DNA from: Leuctra nigra
Lineage: Eukaryota > Arthropoda > Insecta > Plecoptera > Leuctridae
Assembly (NCBI GenBank): GCA_934045905.1
Contig: OW203768.1
Coordinates: 16,954,316-17,018,315 of the forward strand
Direction of reading: 5' to 3'
DNA length: 64,000 nucleotides
Shown: piece after piece, positions 49,768-60,500 of the stretch
Position numbering within the stretch: the first letter of the stretch is position 1
Layout of the letters: the number at the start of each line of letters is the position of its first letter
Position numbers and translations under genes: made by a program
The notes under the pieces: generated by a model
What the model was told of the DNA's origin: nothing
The model's database searches: none
Seen by the model: only the letters and a program-made list of their open reading frames with translations

Positions 49768-52700
49768 TTAAATGCTGGCATCCGTAATAGAAGCTCGAAT
49801 CCATGCTAAATGCTCAAATATGTCAGTGAAGTAAGTCAAGTCTAGAGAGCCGCTAAGAGAGCTTCCAAACGAAACCACACCTGTAACAGGAAAATACAAG
49901 TGTTAAAGGAAAAGTAAATAATATCATCGGTGTTTTACTGGTTTTACTATCATTCGTGTTCACTGGCTTGAGCACATTCAAGTAGTGTTGAAAGATCCAG
50001 CCCATCACATTTGGGATTGAAAACTATTAAAAAAATTACATATTTGCCCCTCTGGCGAGTGAGAGTTAAAGAAATTGCATTTATAATTTAATTGCAATAT
50101 TCAATTCGTTAGTCGAATCTTAGTTACACTTTATTTACACTTTATTTATTTGCTACACTTTATTACCAGATGCTATAATTGGAGACGGGAATTAGTATGA
50201 TATTTTTTTCAGTACGTCAAGTCCGTGCCAGATTTGTACCGATCGGTCCGGCCGGTCTTCGAGATATATGACGTCACTTTGGTTTCAAAATGGCCGCACA
50301 AATATGTAATAATGGAAAGACGCCAAAAGTGCACATGTGGTGAAAAATTCAGATCGATCGGTTCAGCCGTTTAGGCTGTGGCCTTGTCAACAGGGTTGCC
50401 TGATATCAGAATCATCATCATTCATCATCATCATCATCATCATCATCATCTGAGGTAGATTAGAAGGGGTGTAATTTCACTGTTTTCACGGCCCTCTAGC
50501 TCGTAAATGGCATATCATATTGGTCCCAAATTTGGTACATGTGGTGGCGTAGGCCATAATTCAAAATAGAGGTTTTGAGGTTTTCATTTTTAAGATAGTA
50601 GGCCGAAAACGCCATTTTGATGCTTGGCGTAAAAGTGGTTGGACAGCTCCACAGCCTTTTTATATTTGAGTTAGGCTGACGGTATGTTGTGTGAGAGTGT
50701 GCGCACTGTACGACTTGGCTGAGTGGAGCGACCGCTCCACTAGATAGACCATTTCTTACCGATAATCGTGTATTGTCCAGAGTCGTCTTTCATCATAAAA
50801 GGACCACCACTGTCTCCACTACCAGTTCCTCCACGAGATCTGGATGCGCAAAAGATTTTCTTCTCGGAATAGATTCCCATTCCTTCCAGTGGAAACATGT
50901 TTTTGCATGTTTTTGTCGACAAGATCTTGAATTCTCCTTGCAACAACTTGCAAGGTAAATTACCAGTTTCTGTGATTCCAAATCCAATCACGTATCCCAA
51001 ATTCTGTTTCATACCTAAGAAAATTACAAAAGAGTGTAAGAAGATAATCTGATAATCTGTTGCTGATAATATTGATTGGTAATTCATAATGCAGTGGAAT
51101 TAATTTTTCTACCTGTAGTTTAACGACAATGTGACAACGTTATAAAACTCCAATGACAACAAAATTTTAGTAAATATACAGAACAAATATCTTAGTAAAT
51201 TTTCAGAAAAATATTAAAATAATCTTAAACCTACAAATATTTACCTAATAAATAAATTTTATACCTAATACATAATTTACCTATTTTTGTACTAATAAAA
51301 TTTGTGTGAATCATAATTTCAAATTCAGTCCGTATATTGCTTTAGTGACAACTACAGTAATTATACTTATGTTTTAAACGTTACCTTTTACTGGCAGACA
51401 TACTGGTGTTCTTCCTAAGACTCTGGAAGGCAATGTCACCATTGCTATGTCATTCTCTACAGAATGCATTCTAGGTCTGACAATAAGTTCGTAATTTTCG
51501 TGAATCTTGATTGCTGAAGAAGCTACTTTTATGACTTCAACCGTCGAAGATGGTCTACAATTATCGTAAACTCCCAATTTTACTTCAGCATGTGTATATA
51601 CAGGAAAGTTTTCAACCATATAATCTAGTTCATCATTAGTTGAGTTCTGTCCATATTTTATTGCTAGAAATGCTTTACTGAAACAAATCAAATAGAAGTT
51701 CGACGAAATATAATATAACCAGCAGGTTAAAAGTTATATTTAGCGATTTTCATATGCAACACAATATTATCATCAATGGTTGTTAGTGACATTAAACTAT
51801 AGTTAAACGACAAGTTAGAATCTCTATTTGGTTAAGATTATTTATTTAAGGGGGTTTGATGATTTCAATGAAAATACTGACTTCATGCCAGTCAATACTA
51901 AAATATGGAATTGTCATTAGTTCAAATGTTGAAATTTGCGAAGTTCTGTGATCCTAATTAATGTTGAAATAATTTTAGTGATGTTTGCCCTATAATTTTA
52001 AGATATTTATGAGGATAATACAATAATTCGCACGAATATTAAAAGTTTCAAAACTCTGTAGGCAAGTGCAAGAAAACCTCGAGCCCCCTTAAACATACAC
52101 ACCTACTTAAACATGCATTAAACAGAGTGTAGCTCGCTGAAAATACATGTTCGAATTTAGGTATAGATCAATTTATACGAAACTTACTAATCGACGCAAT
52201 GTCCTGCTGTGATAACATGGCGTTCTGATATCAGTGATCCTCCACAAGAACCATTACCGTTGTAAGGATATCCCTCATGAAAAGTGGTCAGTCGGACAAA
52301 CCAAGGATACTTCTCGTAGCCAATAGGGTCGCCGTTAGACATCAGTGGAACAAGTTGACCAATGCTCCTTGGCGCAGGATTCACTCTGCCACATGCTAAC
52401 AGAAAACAATTCATCGAAGAAGTTTGCAAGAAGAGTTCTGCAACTATAGCCTAGTGGAGGAGACAGCTGGTGGATCTTTAGGAATATGATTGACTAATGA
52501 TGAATGTGGAAAGAAGGCAGTCTTTTATTAGGGAACCTGCCCAACATTTGCCTCTCATTTTTGCGAAAGAAAAAAATATATATTCACTTGGCACAACTAA
52601 AATGGTTCGTTCAGATTGGCTGTAAAATGTTAGATCGCACCCTCAGAAGTCAGTCCAAGAGATCTCCTTGTCTCACTCTAGTAGATGACCTCACATTTCA

Positions 52701-53198
52701 ATGATAATAACAAGCCTTGATTGGTATGGAACATGACCAGCTGTCATTTAAATTTGTTCACCGATCAATTTTTGTTGTGCCGAGTGTATAGTGGTGGAAT
52801 AAAGACCCTGTTAATCTGCCTCTCTCTGACTCATATCATAAAAATGTTTTTATATGGAGCAGAGAGAGACAACCAGCACAGCTACTTTATTCCACGCTTT
52901 ACATACGTACAATATATAAACCAGTTTAGCACCTGTAAATAGGGCACAACGTTATTATAATTATTAATTATTATAATATCGTTATTGTTGCTCAACACAA
53001 ACGCCCAAATTCTTGATTCAATCTACACGTACAAGACTACAGTTAATCAATTTATATTACCTAATGAAACATTGTGCCAACAAGTAAATTAATGATAAGT
53101 TTACTCATTAGTTTAGTAGAAGGTAAAATGAACTTACTCTCTGCACTGGAAAGTGCTACATGAAGCGAAGCAGCGAACAGAAGGCACAGCAGCTTCAT
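49768..53198 (-). CDS. Secreted S1A serine protease, gene 2 of the cluster (309 aa, 5 exons)
   Basis: Exons in coding order are 53198-53138, 52395-52188, 51677-51385, 51014-50760 and 49880-49768, with the same phases as its neighbours. Exon 1 encodes exactly the same 20 residues as gene 1 exon 1. The triad is His86, Asp166 (ENDIAM) and Ser256 (GDSGGP), with Cys22 and Cys183 as the propeptide-to-domain pair. The last exon begins GVVSFG and contains LAWIRAS, the usual end of this fold. The activation site is abnormal: genes 1 and 3 have PR|IING and PR|ILNG, whereas here it reads PL|MSNG (residues 37-42), with no Arg or Lys. It is therefore unlikely to be cut by a trypsin-like activator and may need a different enzyme or be inactive. 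Cys191 and Cys220 are missing here too. A composite repeat lies in the last intron, starting about 10 nt after the donor. An AATAAA sits about 170 nt past the stop (49596-49591). Confidence 0.85.
50170..50745 (+). mobile_element. Composite element, copy 3 (5'-truncated), in gene 2 intron 4
   Basis: It keeps one TATGACGTCACTTTGGTTTC module, the CACGGCCCTCTAGCTCG segment, an internal CAT microsatellite (50,410-50,450) and the terminal hairpin GTGGAGCGACCGCTCCAC then TAGAT. The left foldback is missing. Its end lies about 14 bp from the exon 4 donor. Confidence 0.7.
52586..52790. mobile_element. Short inverted-repeat element in gene 2 intron 1
   Basis: Left end ACTTGGCACAACTAAAATGG; right end CAATTTTTGTTGTGCCGAGT. 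Shares GATCTCCTTGTCTCACTCTA with the gene 1 intron 3 copy, inverted. Confidence 0.6.
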
Positions 53199-54320
53199 TG
53201 GAGATCTGGAAACTGACATGACTGTAGAAACTTGTCTCTAGTCTTATATAATAGGTTTGATTTCCTCAGATATTGTCATACTTGTATTTCACAGTAAAAA
53301 AACTATTAACTGCCTTAGTTTCGTCAAGAAATTGTGAGATGGCAAAGAATGTTATTACTCACTTTCAAAGCGATGTTTGTCAATTTAAAAAACATTCAAT
53401 GTGTCATGGATATCCCCATCTTAGGAAATTGAAGTTGAATTGACACAATAGTGATGAGTGTAAGGGCAGCTTTTCTCAACACCCTTGACTAGGTAATTTA
53501 TTCTATTTTGAGACACAAACTGCTGCATGATCAGTAGCCAAGCCTCACTTGCCACACTGTATACAGCTACAGGCTTGTAGGAACATTCACTTTCCAAGTT
53601 TCCTTTATCATTGAACATCTGATTACATGCTGTGGCTATAAAACACTATTTTCTTCCATCATTTCCAAAATTGAATTGCTACAGCTTTAGCAAACTTATC
53701 TTTAGCAAAGATTTAGATTTAGTAGCTTTTACTTAAGCTTTAGTAAACTTATCAGAATATTACCGAGTTATTTTATTATTTACTCAATGGATTCTTAAAG
53801 CTTCCACGAAAATAAACAATATTAAGTTTCATTTCGACATTGTATTTTATTTCCTATTGATAGAAATGCAGATAAGTTATTAAGGTAATTATTTCCTCAA
53901 ATAAACAACAGGTTGCTGGCGGAATGATGCCTACACGAGTAGGGAACGAAACCGTTAATCTGGCTGAGCTGAAATTTGGAAGGCCAATAAATTCTATTCC
54001 TATTTTGTAGGTATATCCTTTGAAATTCAGAGTTGAAATACATGCATTGTTTTAATGGTGAATATTTATAAAAGTATGACTTCTCCAAACGAGAAATATT
54101 TTAAATCTGTTTGACGAATAGGAGTGAATTTACACTCTAAATTTGATTGAGGGGAAATCGCTAAAAAAATTCGTTTAATCCACTCAAAAATAATACGATT
54201 TTAATTGTGGACTTGTGCCTCTTATTTTTTTTCCAAAATTTTGATATTCACCATTAAAGTGCAATGTAGCAATTTATTTTGAAATGATCCAAGGCATGTT
54301 CCGGGTAAGAGTTCAAATGT
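53128..54320 (-). repeat. Duplicated promoter and upstream block, gene 2 copy
   Basis: Partner of the block at 46,838-47,940. It begins inside intron 1 of gene 2 and runs upstream to near the gene 3 terminator region. A shorter related stretch upstream of gene 3 is at 62,128-62,260 (for example CTCACCTTCAAAGCG, matching CTCACTTTCAAAGCG here). Confidence 0.75.
53199..53251 (-). promoter_or_regulatory. Core promoter of protease gene 2
   Basis: TATATAAG lies at 53250-53243 and TCAGT near 53216-53212 (minus), about 36 nt apart. The leader to the ATG at 53198 would be about 16 nt. The block is plainly homologous to the gene 1 promoter. Confidence 0.6.
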
Positions 54321-54560
54321 CCTACATTCTTCTAAGAGTGTTCCAATGTCCTACTTAACATTTAGATAAATTAAACACATAATGCAAGGACAAACTGTTT
54401 ATTATTAATAGGTTGATGATCATACACTATTGCCTGTTATAATTATTTGCAGATCTGTCATTATTAATTCTAGCAATTCGTGAATGTCACTGTACAACTG
54501 TAACTGTTATAAAACGGACGTTCAATCACTTGTCGGTATTGTAGGTTACTGTAGGTTGAC

Positions 54561-57500
54561 TTAGTTCATGATATTTCTTTGAATCCATGGAGAATACTGA
54601 GATACTCTACTGAAGAGATTATGTTGAATGGAAACGTTCGTAGCTTTCTGGAATATTGACATCAATCCTGGAACAAACAAATTATAGGTTAAGAAATCTT
54701 CACACGTGAAACTTAGTTTCTTATATCCCACGGCTGGTGTATTGGATACCACGGTTCTCGTCAGATCACCGAGGTTATCAGCAACATTGAGAGCGGTTAG
54801 TAGTTGGATGGGTGCCTATAGGCACCGAGTGTTTTAAACACCCAGCGCCACTAGCGAGAGAAATCGGCAAAACTGTACGGCGAAGAATCAGCAATTTTAT
54901 AATCTCTCATTGGCCGTGGCCATAGCAACCGATAAAAATCCACAGATAACTCAAAATAGCTCAGAATTGGAAAAAAAGAGAAGCAAACTAATAATTTAAT
55001 CAGAGTCAGTGAAATTTTTGGACACGCCATACATTTTGCATAGCGAAATATCCTGTGGCGTATTATTGTAAGAATGCATACAATGAGTAATGCTTACTAA
55101 CTGCTGCAACTAAGGGTATGAGGATCACGTCAAGAGTTGCTATTTTTTGCCACCCAACGCGCTGTCTCTCATTTTCAGAAACAAAAGAGAGTCAACACTC
55201 GGTGCCTTTGAAAATGTTCGCTATGCGGAAATAAGCCACTGCACAATGGATTCAGCCAATTTATTACTGATAAACAAAACATTTCACTTGATTTCGCATA
55301 GTCGAACATTTTCGCATGCTGTTTCGATTCGAGAATAGGCAACCTGGGTTTGCCAGTTGCTGCCGTTGGGTCAGAGAGACTGGGGTGTTTGGGGGTTAGT
55401 GTGACGACCTCCCTCCACTTGTTATCAGTCTCTCGACGGCGCGGGTTGTGGAGGCCCGTGCTGTGAATGTTACACCGTCCTTCGGAAGGGACGTTAAGCC
55501 GTTGGTCCCCTTGGTATCTTTCGTCAGTAGTAGGCTACATGCCGGTACCGGGTTTCCTCTCCTCCCTTCTCTATTACATTCTCACTAGTGGAGCCTCGGC
55601 TCCGTTGAGAATATAGGATTAAAAATATATAAATACCCTACATTGAAACTTACAGATTTAGTTGGCGAAAAGAGCAAGAGATTCCATTTGTCTTACCGAT
55701 AAGTACAAATTGTCCATTGTCTTCTATCATGAAAGGACCTCCGCTGTCCCCTTTGCGAATTCCTCCCGGTAGCTTGCTTGCACAGACAAGATTTCTGTTC
55801 TCTTCAGGATTAATGCAGTCCTCGATATTCAAATCACCTTGCAGCAACAAGCAAGATCCAGTGGTGTCTTCTGTGTCGCCGAAGCCAATGGCGTGTCCGA
55901 TGCCCTTCGACGAATAATCTGCTGAATATTCATTTTGTACAAGAGCATTAGCCACGTAGTTAGAAGGTATAGTTAGGGGAGCCACGGTTCTCTTAAGGTG
56001 GATTCACACGGCCGTTCCAAACTTCGAGTTTGAAACTCAAGTTTGTCAAAGTTCCGAATCGCCGTTCCAAAAACTCCCGTGTGAACTATGAAAAGATTCG
56101 AACTGTGAGGATTGAGTTTCAAACTTTCATAGTTCACACGAAGGTTTTTGGAACGGTGATTTGGAACTTCGGCAAACTTGAGTTTCAAACTCGAAGTTTG
56201 GAACGGCCGTGTGAATCCACCTTTATTGCACTCGGTCGAACGGTTCCAGTTAAAATATATAAAAAAAAACAGGATCCTGTTAAAAACTATATATCACGAG
56301 ACTACTTATTGCATTAATTTAATAAATGTGCAAAATTTCAGATCGTTTGGTTGAACGGTTTAACCACGGCACTGCTGGCAAAAACACAAAAACAAACACA
56401 CAGAGAAAGTGCCTTAAGGTGCTGCAAGCGCGAGCGATTTTGCTGCATTTTGAAGACACTTTTTGGATACGATTGGAGACAAAATGGGTTTACGAAATGA
56501 TTTGAATTTGGATCGTGATTAGATAAAAGACAAACTGAGGGTTATCTCTTGGTACATTTTTAAATTTTTGGTTCGTAATTAGTAATATTTAGACGGTTTT
56601 TGGTGAAAAATTAGATATTTTCTTGTCTCGCTGGGTGCCGTATAGAATTAAATTTCCAAAATGTGCCAAGTGATAACCCTAAGTTTGTCTTTTATCTAAT
56701 CGTGATTAAAATTTGAGATCAATTGGTTAACAGATTTGGTCTCCAATCGTATCGGAAATTTCATCATTTTGCGCGGTTTTGTTGAATAACCGGCGCCTAA
56801 TTAACAAGGCACCAAGTAAAAATTAAAAAGTGCTACTAATATAGAATTAGACTGATCATGTGAACATCCTATCAAAGTTACACCCATAAATGAAACAATT
56901 TTTCTCTCTCAATTTTCTAAAACGGCCGAGCGCTAGTATCACCAGTACAGATGGTGATACCCGCTACGCTCGCTCAAAAAGTACATTTCCTATAAAATTA
57001 TTGTAATTGTTTTACCGTGAACGGGCAAACACACTGGAGTTCTCCCAGCAGCGCTTTCAGCCAAAGTCAGCAACGCCACATCGGAGAATAAATATTCAAG
57101 TTTATTTTCATCGACTGTGAATTTGAAGTTTTCGTGAACCTTGGTTCGTAAAACGCTGACGGTGACTTTGTTATCCAAAGATGCGTGACAATCATCGAAA
57201 ACTCCGAACCTTACGAAAGTGTTTGCAGCAATAATTGGAGTTAATTTTTGCACTATTTCGTCTAGTTTATCGTTCGTATCGTAGGCCTTGTTGTTTAATG
57301 ATGCAATTGTAAATTTTCTGCAAATAAATCAGAATACAGTGTGTCATCTGTACACATAATATGTAAAAAGCTATACTTAAATCCAATGCCACACGTAATT
57401 CAAGTCGGTGACTTGGTGTAAGATTTACCAAATATTAGAAAATGTGTTTTGTGTTTATGATAAATTTTATAATAATGAAATATGATTAAAGAAAATGCAA

Positions 57501-60500
57501 TTATTTTTTTTACATATCATGCATTTTAATTTCCTGAAATAGGTACTTGATTTGATTCTAACTAGGAAAACGCTCTGGGTAACGCGTTGATGAGCGAGCA
57601 CGGATACGCGGAACACCTCGAACCGAAATTCTGTCTATCGAAAATATCATTAAAAGCCAATAATTCTTGAATTTCGTCAGACTTGAATACAAATCTCTAA
57701 ATATTCCTAAAATGTTAGTATCAACCTTTATGATTGAACTGTTCCTTGTTAATATTCAAAAATCACAGGATCTCTTTAAAAAAAATATACCTGGGACCAC
57801 TTAAATCATATGATATTAGTGTGTACACAATATCAGATCAATCTGTTGAACGGTCATTATTGAGCGAGCGAAGCGAGCGTCTCCATTTGGCTCTTTTGGC
57901 ACGGACCTCTGTTTTTTTTTTGTTTGTTTTTTTTTTTTTCTGTTACTGACGATATACAGGTCAGAGTTTTTCTTCGATCGAGCTGAAATTTTGCACACAT
58001 GTACGTAACATTTCTGATTGTTGCAGACCCTAATTTTTTTGAAATCCATTGATTGGTTCAAATTTAAAAAAAATTAACTTTCGATTGGTTGTTTTGATCA
58101 AATTGAAATTTTGACAAGTCATTACCCCCAACATTGTACCCAATCAAACAAAGTTTCAGCCAAATCCTCCCATTGGTTAAAATTTAAAACCATCTTTCCT
58201 GTGTTTTTAGAAATTTAAACTATAACCGATTGAACGATCAACTTATAACTTCGCATGATGGTTGGGTCCAACATTATCTGCATTTTTGACAATTTTCATA
58301 CTAATCTGTGTTTAAATCCAAACGTTATTGACATTTTACGGACTATTAGCGTGTTGGCTGTCAAATTCACGGCGACTTCGACTCTTCAGTTCAAGGCAAG
58401 GTAGTTAGAGCAGAAACTTTCAAACGCAAATGAAACTGATAATGACCGTTCAACAGTCGATCTGATATTGTGTAGACACACTTATATCATATGAGTGGTC
58501 TCAGGTATATTTTTTGAAGGAGATCCTGTGATTTTTGAAAATTAACACGGAACAGTTCAATCATAAAGGTTCAATTGATCAACTTAAAGCTTTGCATGGT
58601 TATTTGGACCAATATTTTAGGAATGTTTTGAGATTTCTATACAAATCTGTGGCGAAATTTTAGAATTATTGGCTTTTTATGACATTTTCGATAGACAGAA
58701 TTTCGGTTCGAGGTGTTGCGCGTATCCGTGCTCGCTCATCAACGCGTTACTCAGATTCATTGGTTAAAATTTAAATAAATATCTCCTGATAGGCTGAAAA
58801 ATGAAAACGGTCTTCGATAATTCTGATCAAACTCATATTTTGCATGATCATTAAGACCAATATTGTCTCTTATTTTACAAAATTTCATCCCAATCAGTTA
58901 AGAACGTATGAAGTTATTTACATTTTTAATATCTGTCAGTAATGAAGTATCGAAATGAATGTTTTCCAGTGCCAATTGAAAATTGATTCTGATTTGCTTT
59001 ATGAACCAGGTGCTTAGATGCTATTTTAAAGTTTCGATGAAAAGCATACACTTTTAAGTTGATATCATAATCAATTCCATATGGATGTATATGTTTTCTG
59101 TGCGTTGTGTACGCATTTCCGGTTCGAGAATTTGCACGTACCCGTGCTCGCTCATCAACGCGTTACACTGAGCGTTTTGCTAGTTAGTTTCATTTCGTTT
59201 GAAACTTTCTGCTCTAACTACCTTGCCTTGAACTAAAGATTCGAAGTCGCCGTGAACTTGACAGCCTACACGCAAAATGTCCCTAGAATTACAAAAACTT
59301 TTGAAAAAAACGACAGATTTGACTGAAAATTGGCAAAAATACCTTAAGTGTTGGTACCAATGACCATGCAAAGTTTTTAGTTGGTCGGTCAATCGGTTCT
59401 AGTTTAAATTTCAAAAATCACAGGAAAAATGGTTTCAAATTTGAACCAATGGGAGGATTTGGCTGAAATTTATTATGATTGGGTACAATGTTGGTTGCAA
59501 TGACTTTGCTAAATTTCAAATTGATCAAACCAACCAATCGAAATATAATTTTTTTAAAATTTGAACCAATCAGGGGATTTCAAAAAAATTAGGGTCTGCA
59601 ACGCCCGGAAATGATTAGTACATGTGTGCAAATTTTCAGCTTGATCGAAGAAAAACTGTGACTTGTATATCGTCAGTAACAGAAAAAAAAACACACACAC
59701 AAAAAAAAAAACAGAGGTCCGTGCCAAAAGAACCAAAAGGAGACGCTCGCTTCGCTCGCTCAATTAATACTGGCACAAGAAGGCTATTTTTACTGACCTC
59801 TTTATTAAATCCCCTAGCAGTAACACAACATTTGAAAACGGAACACAGACGTTTAGGCTAATCATAAGCAGCATATAGTAAAGTTGGTTCTGTGGAAAAC
59901 TTCTATGGAGTCAGGATGATGAAGGGATGTGTGTTGTGAAAAATATCCGACCGAACCGGGGCTCGAACCCGGGACCTCACGCTTGCAGGGCGAGAGCTCT
60001 ACCAACTGAGCTACCCGGTCGGACGGACGGACATTAGACACAACTCACTGATGAGGGTTAGATATCTGGGAGGAGATTGGAATGAAGGTAGAGAATGCGC
60101 ACTACGAAGCACTACGAATAAAGTAAAAGAGGGTTGCGCACGCAAGTGCAATGAGACATGGTGACAGCATCGTCACCGGTGGTATGACAGTTCGTAGTGA
60201 GCATTCTCTACCTTCGCAGTGTGTCTAATGTCCGTCCGTCCGACCGGGTAGCTCAGTTGGTAAGCTCTCGCCCCGCAAGTCAGAGGTACCGGGTTCGAGC
60301 CCCGGTTCGGTCGGATATTTTTCACAACGCACATCCTTTCCTTTCAATACCATGTTGAGATCAACACTTACAAATCTACGCAATGCCCTGCTGTCAATAC
60401 ATGTCGCTCTGATATCAGAGATCCGCCACATCTCATAAAAAAATAATTGGTTTTATTCTTGATCGGCACAAACGCTGTGTAAAATATCTGTGCGAGCCAC

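Noticed and set aside
55919..55985. Longer exon 4 for protease gene 3 (frame open to 55,985)
   Set aside because: Using the CAGCAG acceptor at 55,919 restores phase and alignment with the two paralogues; the extra residues have no counterpart.
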